From Petaurus breviceps papuanus (Eukaryota; Chordata; Mammalia; Diprotodontia; Petauridae): 64,000 nucleotides of DNA. A model generated the notes under the pieces. The model had not been told where the DNA came from and searched no databases. It worked only from the letters and a program-made list of their open reading frames with translations. The number at the start of each line of letters is the position of its first letter. Positions within the stretch are counted from its first letter, which is position 1. Made by a program: the position numbers and the translations under genes. The DNA is taken from the NCBI GenBank assembly GCA_028583685.1, contig JAMXIF010001183.1, positions 14,986,900-15,050,899 on the forward strand, written 5' to 3'. Shown in pieces: positions 31,990 to 43,035 of this stretch.

Positions 31990-32720
31990 AGTTTCATTTA
32001 GTGATCTTTTCGTTGAGATTATTGTAGACATTTTATAAAATGTTCTTTACATTCTGCTTACTTCAATCTGCATTCATTATTGTAATTTCCCCCACATTTC
32101 TTGGAATTCATCCTTTTCCTCATGTTAACTGCACAGTAATGTTCCATTCCATACAATTACTACATTTTCCCACCATCCTTAATCTATGGCACCAACTTTG
32201 TATCCAGTTCTACTCTATAGTTTCTTTTTATAGGGGTTTTGTTCATGTAAAACCTCTTAATTTTTTTATGGATTTGAAATTAGCTAGCTTATATTTAGTG
32301 ATAGAGAATACTTATTTAGTAAACAAATATCCTCCTGCAAATCATTTTGAAAACTAACTCTTCTTACCATTTTCTAATGACTTTTTTTCTTCTTTTAAAT
32401 AATATGGCCTTTTATGTCCCTGTCACATCACCATTTTGAACTTCTGATATGTGGTGAAGGATGATGGTCAAAACCTACTTTTAATCAAACTGCCTTCCAG
32501 TTTTCCCAGTAGACCTTTCCAATAAAAGGAGGCCTTTCAAGAGTAATCTATGGTTGGGTGACTAATCAAATATCAGTCTTCTCTTTTCAGTTGACTTTGT
32601 TATACTTGTCTGCTTAAAAGAAAAAAGTACCAAGCCATTTAGCTGACTAGTGTTTTATGCTATAATAGGAGATCTGGTAGCACTATATCCCCTTCCTATA
32701 CTAATGAAATTATGATTTCA
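31990..32720 (-). mobile_element. Old L1/HAL1 3'-region fragment (antisense)
   Basis: ACATTCTGCTTACTTCAATC, GCACAGTAATGTTCCATTCC and GGAGATCTGGTAGCACTATA resemble diverged counterparts of blocks at 26.9 kb. The stretch 31670-31990 before it is unassigned. The open frame at 32040-32357 is inside it. Confidence 0.45.
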
Positions 32721-32736
32721 GTTCCTATCCTTTTTT

Positions 32737-33039
32737 GTTTTTTTTTAAAGCAATCAGGGTTAAGTAACTTGCTCAAAGTTACATGGCCAGGTGTTTCTGG
32801 GTGTGGTGCAAAGTGTCTGAGCCCGAATTTGATCCCCAGATCATCCTGACACTGTAGCCGGTGCTCTTACTCGCTGAGCCACCTGGCCTCCCCTAAGCAA
32901 TTGGGGTTAAGTAACTTGCTCAAAGTTACACCGCCAGGTGTTTCTGGGTGGGTGCTAGGTGTCTGAGCCTGGATTCGATCCCCAAGTCATCCCAACACTG
33001 GAGCCAGTGCTCTTACTCACTGTGCTACCTGGCCGCCCC
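32737..33039 (-). mobile_element. Dimeric tRNA-derived SINE, copy 2
   Basis: Read on the minus strand, the left monomer (33039 down to about 32897) carries GGTAGCACAGTGAGTAAG, CACCCACCCAGAAACACC and CCAATTGCTTA. The right monomer (about 32896 down to 32745) carries GGTGGCTCAGCGAGTAAG, CACCACACCCAGAAACACC and GATTGCTTTAAAA. The target duplication is TCCTATCCTTTTTT at 32723-32736 and 33040-33053. Same build as copy 1. Confidence 0.9.
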
Positions 33040-33242
33040 TCCTATCCTTTTTTAAAAAATAACTTATGCACTACTCAAATTGATCTGCAATCTACAATGT
33101 AAGAGTCCCCTTCAAAGAAGCATATTGTGAACCATCCTTACCTGCCTTATGTTCATCCTAAGGGATTCATCCAACATATTGGAGCCCTCCTTCCATTCTC
33201 TCAAGATCATTAGAATAGCTGTGGAACATTATCCACCAATCA

Positions 33243-33337
33243 TCCATGTAACTAATAAGTGTTTGAGGCTTGACTTGAAACTCAAGTGCTCTTGACTCCA
33301 GTCCCAGTGCTCTACCCACCACACCACCCAGCTTCCC
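33243..33337 (-). mobile_element. SINE fragment
   Basis: ACTAATAAGTGTTTGAGGC, GAAACTCAAGTGCTCTTGAC and AGTGCTCTACCCACCACACC are the reversed 5' half of a MAR1 or WSINE-type element. Confidence 0.65.
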
Positions 33338-33549
33338 TGAGCACTATCATTTCACAGGATCTTTTTTGTTGTTGTTGTTGCTGCCTTCTCTTCTGATTTT
33401 CACTTTTGTCTTTTGCTGCTTAGATTCCTTGATTCTGATGATGACTTCATCTTTATTTTTGGCCTTGGACACTTGGAGTCAGGAGAAAGACTTCTTTTTT
33501 AATCCCTTTCTGACATTTCTCCATGATTCTCAGCTAGTCATTTCATGAG

Positions 33550-34090
33550 TCAGTAAACATTTTAAATGCTTACTATGTGTCAGCCACTGCCCTAAACACT
33601 GGGGTTACAAAGAAAAGTAAAAAGGCAATCAATCCCTGTTCCCAAGGAGCTCACAAATTAATGTGGAAAATGACATGGAAACAACTATGTACAACCAAGA
33701 TATATACAGGATAAATTTGAAATAATAATCAAAGGGCAGGCATTAGAATTAAGAGAGATTGAGAAGGGTTTCTTGTAAAAGGTAGGCTTTTGGCTACTTC
33801 TTGAAATTAGCCAAGGAAGTCATGATGTAGAGGTGAAGAAGGAGGACACTTCAAGCACAGGTCACAGTCAGTGAAAATGCTCAGAGTTGGGAGATATTGT
33901 CTTGTTAGAGTGATATGAAGAGAGCAAGTGTCACTGTATTGAAGGGCATTCAGGGCAAAAGGTATAAGAAGACTGGAAAAATAGACAGGGATAGGTTATG
34001 AAGAGCAATGAGTGACAAACAGAGAAATTTATATTTGACTCCAGAGGTGATAGTGACACACTGGAATTTAATCAGTAAGAGTCCTTATTT
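33550..34090 (-). mobile_element. L2 LINE 3' part (antisense)
   Basis: AATGCTTACTATGTGTCAGC, ACACTGGGGTTACAAAGAAA, CCCAAGGAGCTCACAAATTA, AGGGTTTCTTGTAAAAGGTA and AGGTTATGAAGAGCAATGAG read as a continuous reversed L2 ORF2 end plus 3' UTR. Confidence 0.8.
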
Positions 34091-34124
34091 TCAGAAAAGC
34101 TACATTTATTCTTGTGCCTTCTAA

Positions 34125-34232
34125 TTTAAATATATATATACATATATATATTTATTATTTATTTATTATATTACATTATAGTATATATATTATTATAATA
34201 AATAAATATACATTTATATATATATACATATG
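34125..34232. repeat. (TA)n-rich low-complexity tract
   Basis: About 108 bases of TATATA and TTATTTATTA. Probably at the junction of the L2 and L1 fragments. Confidence 0.85.
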
Positions 34233-34234
34233 AT

Positions 34235-34660
34235 TAGGGGTTGAATTTTCTCAACATTTATTTTGCATCTACTGATACACTCATGATTTTTGTTGTTTTT
34301 ACAATTTAGCTTATATTTTCCTAATATTGAATCAGTTCTACATTCTTGACAAAAATAAAAAATGGTTATAGTGTATGGTTTTTGTGATATATTGTGATCT
34401 CCTTGTTAGTACTTTATTTATTTAATTTTCTGCATCACTATTCACTGGAGAAATTGGCCTATAGTATTCTTTCTCTGATTATCTCTCCTGGTTTAGATAT
34501 CAAAACTATATTTGTATCAGAAAAGGCAATAGCTAGGACTTCTTTTTTGCTTATTTTTTTTCAAATTATTTTGTATTTAGATTAATTTTTCCTTTAATGT
34601 TTGGTAGAATTCACTTGTAAATCCATGACCTCAGCCCTGACCTATTTTTTTCAGCTTATA
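34235..34660 (-). mobile_element. L1-clade LINE ORF2 fragment (antisense)
   Basis: TTGAATTTTCTCAACATTTA, GCATCTACTGATACACTCAT, GGAGAAATTGGCCTATAGTA, TGGTTTAGATATCAAAACTA and GTTTGGTAGAATTCACTTGT are well-known reversed L1 ORF2 landmarks. The plus open frame at 34394-34585 is the wrong strand. Confidence 0.85.
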
Positions 34661-34779
34661 TTTCCACTGTCTACATGATTTTACCTCCTGTTGGTTACTT
34701 GTTATTCTCAGTGAAATCAGGAAAGTATGGTGAGAAGACTTGAGAAATCATTAGGATCAGCTGGGATGGGAGGTGGGTG

Positions 34780-34910
34780 ATCTGAGTCTCAACCAATTCC
34801 TCAATGATAAAATGGCAGGAAAAAAATCATACCTTATACAGTTGTCACAGGGTCATGGTAAAGAAAAACTTTTAAACCCTATAGAAATGTGAGTTGTTAT
34901 TGTTCCTGAT
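34780..34910 (+). mobile_element. MIR-like SINE 3' half
   Basis: TGAGTCTCAACCAATTCCTC, AATGATAAAATGGCAGG, CTTATACAGTTGTCACAGGG and TAGAAATGTGAGTTGTTATT follow the MIR 3' half. Confidence 0.55.
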
Positions 34911-34949
34911 ATCAGTTGTCCAAATTCTGATTTTCTTAGGCAAAGAGCT

Positions 34950-36020
34950 CCAGTCTAAAGCAGTTCAGACCAGGCTGGTTCATACTGGTTAAAAGTGGTT
35001 TGAATGGTTTTAGATTGGTCTGAACCCTGTTTGGATTGGTGAGGTTTTAGCCATTTAGAACTGGTTTAAACTGGTATGAAATGGTGTGGGGTGGTTTAAA
35101 CTGGTCTTGTCAAGGTTAAACAATTCTGAACCCACTAGGAACAGTCTAAACCATTTCAGCCTAGTCAAAACCAGTTGAAACTGGTTCAGACAAATTTATA
35201 CCACCCCAAAACTGGTTTAGACCAGTATAAACTGGCCAAAATTGGCTTAAACAGGTTTAGATTAGTTTAAACGAGGGAAAGCTAGATTAAACCAGTCCAG
35301 AAAAACCAGTGTAAACCAGGCAAAACCAGTTTAAAAGGCCAAAAGTGATTTAAAATGGCTAAAATCACTATAGACCCATACAAAACAGCCTCAATTTGTT
35401 CAGAGTAGCTAAAACCAGTTTAAGTTGTCCAAAACCAGTTTAAGTCAGCTAAAAACAGTTCAAATTGAACAAAGCCAGGTTGAATTATTTTTAAAACAGC
35501 CAAAACCAATTGAAAACAGCAAAAACCAGGGAAAAATTCATTAAAATCAGAATAAACTGGGAGAAAAATAGTTAAAGCCACTATAAACTGGGAGGGGAAG
35601 AGTGAAAACTAAATAAAAACCAGTTTAAACACACAAAAAAACAATTAAAACCAGTATAAATCAGGAATAAACCAGAAAAACCATCCAAACCAGTTCAAAA
35701 TGGATGGGGGCAGTTAAAAACTGGAGAAAAAAAAAACAGTTAAAACCAGTAAAAACTGGGGCAAAAAACAATTTAAACCACTGAAACTAGTTCAAACCAG
35801 TATAAGCTAGGAAAAAAAGGTATAAGCCAGTTAAAACTTGCCAAAACAAATTAAAACTAGTTTAAACCAATCAAAGCAAATTTAAACCAGCCAAAACCAG
35901 TTTGAATCACTAAACCCAAGTGAAACCAGTTTAAACCAGTTCAAAAGGTTTAATGTTGCTTCAGAATGCCCAAACTGGGTAAAACCAGTTCAAACCAGTT
36001 TATGACAGCTTAAACTAATA
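34950..36020. repeat. Degenerate AAACCAGTTT minisatellite, 10/20-bp period
   Basis: About 1.07 kb made almost wholly of variants of AAACCAGTTT or its reverse complement AAACTGGTTT, dozens in all. The clearest register is at 35411-35470, where three successive 20-bp units begin AAAACCAGTTTAAG, AAAACCAGTTTAAG and AAAAACAGTTCAAA. To about 35110 the TGGTTT strand dominates. The two orientations mix to about 35230, and beyond about 35280 the AACCAG strand dominates, with A-tracts at roughly 10-base spacing. No SINE, LINE or LTR landmark occurs in it and no open frame of note. Function unknown. Confidence 0.85.
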
Positions 36021-36237
36021 TGGAAGGTTATCTTTGAGAAAGAAATTATATGTTTAAGAGAATTGTGGGTTTAACTTAACGAGACAGGGCATATTATATG
36101 TACTTATTTATACAATATATGCCTATTCAAATCCTATTAAACCATTTCTAAATCTTCCCATTTGCTGAAAGAAAACTCTCTGCCCTTTATTCAGAAGAAA
36201 ATTTCTTGGGGGAATCTGAGTAGAATTCAGGGATTAT

Positions 36238-36496
36238 CAGTGTTGTTCAGTCGTTTTTCAGTCTTATCCAACCCTTCATGATCCCATTTAAGGTTACTTG
36301 ACAAAGATACTGGAGGGGGAGCACATTTCCTTCTCCAAAAGCTCATTTTACAGATGAGGAACTGAGGTAAACAAAGTTAAGTGACTTACCCAGGGTCACA
36401 AAGTCTAGTAAGTGTCTGAGGTCAGATTTGAACTCAGGAAAATGAGTCTTCTGGGTTCAAATCTGATATTCCATCCATTGCACTACCTAGATGCCT
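36238..36496 (-). mobile_element. MAR1-type long SINE
   Basis: GTTGTTCAGTCGTTTTTCAG, TTACTTGACAAAGATACTGG, CCAGGGTCACAAAGTCTAG, and ends at TTCCATCCATTGCACTACC. It contains a short internal duplication of the TCAAATCTGA/TTTGAACTCAGG region (around 36425-36465). Confidence 0.85.
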
Positions 36497-36659
36497 TCAA
36501 GGATTACTTGAATCTATAAAAATATAGACTGTATTTCTTGTACCAATGGAGAGAAATAAGTATTAATAGGCAGCAGTAACATTTTAGCAAAAATCTTCAG
36601 AAAAAAAATATAGCTGTATTGGTACTCTTCAAGTAGAATCAAATAATCATCCGCTTCTT

Positions 36660-36995
36660 TTTTATCATTATTTTTTTATTTAATTTTATTTTTCAAATGA
36701 ATGAAAATCTATTTTCTCTCCCTTCTACCTCTCATTAAAAAGAAAAACCTTTGCACTAAATACAGCCTTTTTGGAAACCCTATACACATTCATGAATAAG
36801 TTCTCACATGAGCCATGTTAAAATAATATCTCAATCTATGCTATGAGTTCATCATTTGCAGGTGGTGGGTAGAATATTTCTTCATGGGGCCTCTGGAATC
36901 AGAGTTCTTAAGTTTTTTAAATTGAGTTGTCATTACAATGTTACATATATAATATATACATATGTATGTATATGTACATATATATCTTCCTCCTA
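36660..36995 (-). mobile_element. L1/HAL1-type 3' UTR variant (antisense)
   Basis: TATTTAATTTTATTTTTCAA, TTTTCTCTCCCTTCTACCTC, GGTGGTGGGTAGAATATTTC, TCATGGGGCCTCTGGAATCA and GAGTTGTCATTACAATGTTA match a marsupial L1 3' UTR variant known to me by recall. Confidence 0.6.
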
Positions 36996-37264
36996 ATTCT
37001 GTTTATTCAATTCATGTAAGTCAAGTGAACATTCTTTAGAAGTGGTTACAATGTACATGGAGTTAATTATTTGGGTGGAAAGTTGGACTAGATGCTCACT
37101 AAAATCCATTAATCTCTTATTCTATACTTTACTCCAACTTTATACTTCTAATCTGAGCTAGGTTGTGTGATACAAAAGTATAAGTCATGATTTCTGCACT
37201 CAAAGAACTTCCATTATAACTGGACCACAAAGAATAAACTCCTTCAAAACAGAACATATGAGAC

Positions 37265-37410
37265 AAAATGATCATAAGACACAGTAAAATTATAAATTTA
37301 GAATTTGAAGGATCTCAGAGGTTGTCGAACACAAGCCCTTCATTTTAGAGACAAAGGAATTAATTCCCAGAAAGGTCAGGTGTCTTACCCAATATCATTT
37401 ATAGGTAACA
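37265..37410 (+). mobile_element. THER/MIR-like SINE fragment
   Basis: GAATTTGAAGGATCTCAGAG, CTTCATTTTAGAGACAAAGG and GAAAGGTCAGGTGTCTTACC resemble the element class that in marsupials reads GGGACCTTAGAGGTCATC. Confidence 0.5.
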
Positions 37411-38150
37411 AATGCAAAAAAGAAGCACCTCAGAGAAAGTTGAAGTATTCAAAAGGGGCTTCCTGAAGCAGCAGCCTGTTCATTTTATTACTGGGAACTG
37501 GGGAAATATTTTTAGTTTAGCATGTGGTCTCCATCTCAGACTGTGGAAAGATGTTTTATATCCTAGGCTTTTAGCTATGGTATTTCAAGATGTCACAGGG
37601 CTTTTCTCCCAAATCAATGGTGTAGGTCATACTTCTCCCTTCACTGACACACTACACAAATGCAAAGAAATCCTACAAAGCCTCTATTGAAAATACTGTA
37701 CACAAACTGGAATCACTATATGCTGTGGTATGAATTGCAGGTGAGCTTTCCAGGAATAGGAAGAAAGAAAGATGGAAAATGAAACATTGAATTTCCTCAT
37801 TAAGCTCTTTAATATTCTTTGCCAACTCAGAATATTTATATTAATAGCAATCTAAGGGTTTAAAAACAGATGTGGAGGTCATTTCATCAAACTCCATATT
37901 TTTACAGATGAGCAAATTGAATCCCAAAGGGAAAAGATTTGGCCACCTCTAACATTAGGCTGGGAAAAGCAGTGAAATTACTAGATTATGTTGGAATGGA
38001 AGTGTGGATTAGGAGCATGATGAATAGCTAATATAATCAGAAAAAATGTAATACTCATTGTCTCTAAAATACACCTTGGAATCTTTGCTTTGGCCAGCCT
38101 AACCACTGGGAAGTTCCTCCTCATAGTGTAATTTAATACCTATCTTTCCA
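37411..38150. other. Unassigned stretch with a short THER-like piece
   Basis: No gene recognised. The piece at 37865-37945 (GATGTGGAGGTCATTTCATC, TTTTTACAGATGAGCAAATT) is a probable THER-like SINE scrap. The open frame at 37412-37690 (92 aa) has no domain I know, an ordinary start, and no splice or conservation evidence. Confidence 0.45.
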
Positions 38151-38159
38151 GGTCCAGGT

Positions 38160-38310
38160 CAAGCCCCTACTCCTAACAACATAGAATTATAAAATGTTAG
38201 AGTCATAAGTGATCACAGAGTCCATCTCCCCTTAAAGATAAAAAAAATATGAGATATAGAGAGGATGAGGACAAATTGGGAGAGAACAAGAACTCAAGTT
38301 CTCTGGCTGG
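38160..38310 (+). mobile_element. THER/MIR-like SINE fragment
   Basis: AATGTTAGAGTCATAAGTGA, CACAGAGTCCATCTCCCC and AGATATAGAGAGGATGAGGA resemble the same class as 37265-37410. Confidence 0.4.
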
Positions 38311-38379
38311 CAATCTAGAGAGGGCTGTTTTAATGGGAAAGGCTGCAAGATTACATTACTTGAAGATTACCTGCAAGAT

Positions 38380-38620
38380 CTGGGGGTGTTTAGCCTAAAG
38401 AAAAGAAGGCATAAGGACTGAAAATTGGAATGAGACTTATTCTGCTTGTCACCAATAGGCAGAACCAGGAGCCATGGGCAAAGCTGCAAAGGGGCCAATT
38501 TCGGTTTTATATAAGGAAAATATTTCTGAAAATTAGACCTAAAGAAAGAGGAATGGGCTGTAATAGGAAGGTTTTCCTTTCCTCACATGCCGTAGTAGAT
38601 ATTCAGGCATCCTTTGGACT
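38380..38620 (+). mobile_element. CR1/L3-clade LINE ORF2 C-terminal fragment
   Basis: GGGGGTGTTTAGCCTAAAGA, then a frame (from 38430) reading VTNRQNQEPWAKLQRGQF and FYIRKIFLKI. This matches the CR1-clade C-terminal pattern of a GLKLQRGRFRLDIRKNF type. Recognisable in one frame for about 45 residues, then it decays. It is a different clade from the abundant L2 copies here. Confidence 0.7.
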
Positions 38621-38879
38621 AATTGGATCCAATGCTTTCCAACTTTTATTTTTTTTAATGCTTCAAATACAAATATATTTTGTTTCTTTACATTCCACTA
38701 TCATATATAGATTACAATGCCCTCTCCTTCAGCATTGATTATTTCTGCTATTTATTGAGTACTTATGTACCAAATCATTACCTTTTTATAAATATATCTA
38801 CCAATTTTATCTATCTATATCCATATATACAAATCTATAGACATGTATGTAGTCACCCCAATTTTACTATATAATTGTG

Positions 38880-39565
38880 GCCAGCTACTTTGTCTCTAAT
38901 ATTCCTCCTCTTTTGTCAACTCGGATGGCCATAGCTCTGATTCAGGATCTTATAACTTCTCCCTGGGACAATCGGAGCAGTCTTCTAAATTGAACTCTTT
39001 CTTTAGTTTTTTTCCCTCTTTAATCCATCCTCCACACAGTTAAAATAATCTTTCTCAAGTATAGGTTTCCCCATGGCAATAGCCTTCTCAAGAATCTTCA
39101 TTGGTTCCTGACTGTCTCTAGGATCAACTGAAAGTTTTTCACTCTTGTTTTTTAAGTCTTTCATAATCTAGTTGTAGCCTCCCTTTCCAAGTTTGTTTCA
39201 CAATGCTTACCCTTCACACAACCCACGTTCCAACCAATCGACTCCACTTATTCTCTATGAACACAGCTCTCTATCTCCCGTATCTGTACCTTACACAATC
39301 TGCATCCTGTGTCTGAAATATGTCCTGCTTCAAATCTGCCTCTGAGAATACCCTCCTTCCTTTGCCTCTGTTTGTGTGCCATTTCCAGGAAGCATGTCCG
39401 GGTATTAGTGTCGATCCCTTTTCAAATAATGGTGCTGTCCCAACCCCTACCCTCATAAAATATGAAGTCCTGGAAGGCAGACTATTTTTATTTTCTCTTG
39501 TCTTTGAATCAACAGTGATTTATATATAGTAGGTGCTAAATAATGTATTTTGATTGGATTTTATT
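38880..39565 (+). mobile_element. L2 LINE 3' part
   Basis: TCTTCATTGGTTCCTGACTG, TTTCATAATCTAGTTGTAGC, CTTCAAATCTGCCTCTGAGA, GGAAGGCAGACTATTTTTAT and ATATAGTAGGTGCTAAATAA read as ORF2 end plus 3' UTR. Open frames at 39271-39456 and 39320-39529 are remains or shadows. Confidence 0.8.
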
Positions 39566-40380
39566 CTCAAGGTTTTTTTTTTCTTGATTGGACTTTCTGG
39601 AATATCAATGTCTTCAATATCTTGAACAACTTTCATGAAATCAGGATCACATCCATATAATAATGAGGCATCACTCTATGACTTTACTAGAGAGTTTTTT
39701 TTTAACTTAAAGGATAAAAATATGTCCATTTCATGGAATGGCAAAAAGGTTCCATTTATTCAGACAATAATTATGATTAAAAGAAAATAATAATTGGGGA
39801 ATTTTGCTTCGTTGTAAACACATTTTGCTGGAAAAATCTCTGCAAATACCAAATATTTCTTCTGTGGATGTGTTTGTATATTTCTATTGTACTGTATCTT
39901 GGGATAAGGTGGGCATATTGGTTACATTGCTTATTACTGAAAGCCTGCCTAACCTTATAATGATATGTTATTAGGTAAAACATAGCAAGTCATTTTCACA
40001 CAGTGGAATTCTATATGATGTAGAATATTGTAATGACTTTTCAAAGCTATAACAAAAAGTAATTTAGACAACTCAGTGCATATTTTTGTGGTGACCACTC
40101 TAAACAGCTTATGGTAATACAAAAGTTAGACAAACAGATGTTAAAGCTTGAGAAGTCCTTCTATGTCATCTACTTCCCTTCCTGCTTATGCACGAGTCTT
40201 CCCTGAAGTGTACTCACCAGTACTTTGATATTTCAGATGTTGTCTTCCATCCCTTCTCTTTGGAGAAACACTCATTGTTTAATTACACTTAAATCTAGGA
40301 GAAAAAAAATGAGACAAAAACATATGGAAATGAATAATTATAATAAACAAAGTCCAAAATAAATAAACTCCTTACAATTT
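39566..40380. other. Unassigned stretch
   Basis: About 0.8 kb without a recognised gene or repeat. The minus open frame at 39777-39983 has no known domain. Confidence 0.5.
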
Positions 40381-40384
40381 ATTA

Positions 40385-40470
40385 TAGAATCTCAGAGTTG
40401 GAATGTACTCCAGAGGTCATCTGGTCCAGCCTCCCACCTGCAGTTGTATCTAAAGGAGGATTAGACAGGA
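40385..40470 (+). mobile_element. THER-like SINE fragment
   Basis: AATCTCAGAGTTGGAATGTA, CCAGAGGTCATCTGGTCCAG and CCTCCCACCTGCAG. Confidence 0.55.
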
Positions 40471-40474
40471 TCTC

Positions 40475-40665
40475 ATAGCATGGGGTAGTGGAGAGAACAC
40501 AATTTGGAGTCAGGAAGATGGGTTAAAATTTAATTTATTTATTATCTGTATGACCCTGAACAAGTTACTTAACCTCTTAGTGTCTAAATTCCCTCATCTA
40601 TAAAATTTCATTAGTTTTGATGGTCCCTGAGGTCTTTTTGAGCTTTGAATCTATGGTCCCATGAG
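40475..40665 (+). mobile_element. MON1/THER1-like CORE-SINE
   Basis: GCATGGGGTAGTGGAGAGAA, TTGGAGTCAGGAAGATGGGT, CAAGTTACTTAACCTCTTAG and CTGAGGTCTTTTTGAGCTTT. Confidence 0.7.
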
Positions 40666-40863
40666 TTTGTGAGGCAGTCTGTCCAACTGTTGGACTAATT
40701 ATTAGGAGGTGCTTTTTTGTGTCACACTGAAAACTGGCTTTGTATCACTTAGGTCCATTAGTCCAGCTCTGTCTTGTTAAACACCTTAGTACGCTCTCTT
40801 CTAAATAAAACCATTCAAAAATTTGGAGAAAGTTATTATATTTCTTGTATAGTAGAATTTCCT

Positions 40864-41158
40864 TGTCAGACACTTACTAGCTGTGTGATCTGGACAAGTC
40901 ATTTAACTTTTGTTGGCCTTGGAGGTAGGTAGATGGTTCAGTGGATAGAACTCAGGAAGACTCAGTTCAAATCCAGCCTCAGACATTTGCTAGCTGTGTG
41001 ACTCTGGGAAAGCCACCTGACCTTTGTTCTCCAGTGGTGGAGAAGGAAATAGTAAACCTCTCTAGTATCTTTGCCAAGAAAATTCCATGGATACTATTGA
41101 TATGACACTGTCCACAGGGTCATGAAGAGTTGTACACAACTGAACAACAACAGAAGGC
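40864..41158 (+). mobile_element. MAR1-type SINE preceded by a SINE scrap
   Basis: CAGACACTTACTAGCTGTGT (40867 on) is a short scrap. The main element follows from 40918 with AGGTAGATGGTTCAGTGGAT, GTTCTCCAGTGGTGGAGAAG, TATCTTTGCCAAGAAAATTC and the tail ACAGGGTCATGAAGAGTTGT. Confidence 0.8.
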
Positions 41159-41319
41159 CCCAAATTGAATATATTTTTTTCAAGTTCAACCATAGCACAG
41201 TTTTAACCATATGGAATAATTCCATAGCACACAAATTCAGCATATAGTGCTTTAGAGGCCAAGTAATAACCTATTCCTCACCAGGGTCATTCAAAGTACA
41301 TTGAAATCAATATAGTCAT

Positions 41320-41525
41320 TAATGCTCTTATAATCTTTAGAATTACAAAGATCTTTTATTTCTTATCCTATTTTTTATCACAATCCTATGAGTTAGTGTA
41401 ACTGTCTCTACAGATGAGGAAACTGAGGCCTGAAAAGTTTTATTGACTTGACCAAGGTCACATGGCCTGCAAACGAAAGAGCTAAACTTCAACCTTCTGA
41501 CAGTGCTCCAGTGAGCTATTTCTCT
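41320..41525 (-). mobile_element. MIR-like CORE-SINE
   Basis: ACAATCCTATGAGTTAGTG, TACAGATGAGGAAACTGAGG and CCAAGGTCACATGGCCTGC, ending TGACAGTGCTCCAGTGAGC. Reversed. Confidence 0.7.
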
Positions 41526-42837
41526 TGTCTTGGATTTCAGTATTATATTTCATTGACTAATCAGTCAGGTAAGGTTCCCCTTTGTCATTTCAACATCAAC
41601 TAAGACTTAATGCATTGGGGATTAAATTTGATAAGGAAAACCATGCATTTAATCTATCAGAATAGAGAAATTTTCTCTCTGATCCTTCCCCTTGTCTATA
41701 GATGTTGAATCCAAGAGGAAGGAACATGACTTATCCCTTAGGGATTCACATGCTTCCTTTACCATTATGCTTCAGGTTCACTCCCAAAGAGCATTGTATG
41801 TTTTCCATAGTGTAATATCATATGGGATCCATAGGAATCCAAATACCATTTGGATGGAGGCAAATAATTGATGATTATAATGGATACAATAATGTAATGA
41901 TTGGTTATGATCAGGCTTCTAAATATTTGTCTCAAAGGAAGAATGTTGAGCCAAGAAGTGTCTGGAAAAGGACAAATCCCATGGATCTAGGTGTGGTCAG
42001 TAGTTTTTTGTGGGAACTGGATCCACCTTGTGCAATATTTCATCAAGGCATCGGTTTCAATCTGATGCATTCTGCTGAAACAAGGAGTTTCTAGGATAAT
42101 GATCAACTGGTGGCTCATCAAAAGACTTTTGGCTTTGTTCCTGTCTGATTATTTGCTATCACTGGGCTCTATGTAATTGATGAATAAAATGATGGGTAAA
42201 AGACTAATGTGAAGTTTATGTTTGCAAAGTGAATTGGAGAACTATAGTAATTTCCTGGATTATTTAGGTCAAAAAACCACACTTTAATTTTCTTGGACAT
42301 GTGTCTGTATTCTACTCTTTAAGAAAGAAAACTGTTCATGTGTGTATGTATAGACGTGTGTATACATGTAAACTTATTCTTTTTCTCTCTTTTTTCTTTA
42401 TCAATATGACTAAACTAGGAATTTATTTTCCATGACTACACATATAAGTAATAACTTTTGTTTTTCTTGCCTTCTTAATAAATGAAGGTAAGGGAGGGGA
42501 GAGAGAGAAAATTCAGAACTGAAAATTAATTTAAAGTTTAAAAAAAGAAATTATCTAATCCAAACCTTTCTTTCCAATTCTCTCTCTCTCCCTCCTGTTT
42601 TCTTCACACATGCAAATGCACATATGCATGCATGCATAATCGCAGTTACTATAAATGTTATAAAAAGTAAGTGATATTGTTATTTTATCTCTTTCACATT
42701 ATTTCTTTTTTTAAAATTGTTTCCTTTTTAAAATAAATTTCTTGTCCCAGTAAATTGCTTTTGTAAACTATGTCTATGCTAGTCTATAATCACAGGTGCT
42801 CTACCCTTTTTCCTGTTCCCATTTTCAAGGCTTTTAA
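41526..42837. other. Unassigned single-copy-looking DNA
   Basis: About 1.3 kb without a recognised gene or repeat. The open frame at 41822-42094 (90 aa) has no known domain. GA-rich and CATGCA-rich tracts occur near 42490 and 42608-42640. Confidence 0.5.
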
Positions 42838-42855
42838 AAAGTTCATTTATTTTTT

Positions 42856-43017
42856 TTCCTTTACTTTTTGGAGGGGGGAGGGCAGGCAATTGGGGTTAAG
42901 TGACTTGCCCAAGGTCACATGGCTAGTTTTTGTGTTAAGTGTCTGAGGTCAGATTTGAACACATAGAGTTCTGACTCCAGAGCTGGTACTCTATTTACTG
43001 CACCACCTAGCCACCCC
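42856..43017 (-). mobile_element. WSINE-like short SINE
   Basis: Reads on minus from GGGGTGGCTAGGTGGTGCAG to a CTCCAAAAAG-type tail. The target duplication is AAAGTTCATTTATTTTTT at 42838-42855 and 43018-43035, perfect, so the insertion is fairly recent. Confidence 0.9.
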
Positions 43018-43035
43018 AAAGTTCATTTATTTTTT

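Noticed and set aside
34950-36020. CRISPR-like or telomere-like array
   Set aside because: No regular spacers and unit sequences vary freely, the setting is a mammalian genome, and the unit is not TTAGGG. It is better described as a degenerate minisatellite.
37412-37690. 92-aa open frame as a possible host exon
   Set aside because: No recognisable domain, no convincing splice sites seen around it, and its length is within chance for AT-rich DNA of this size.
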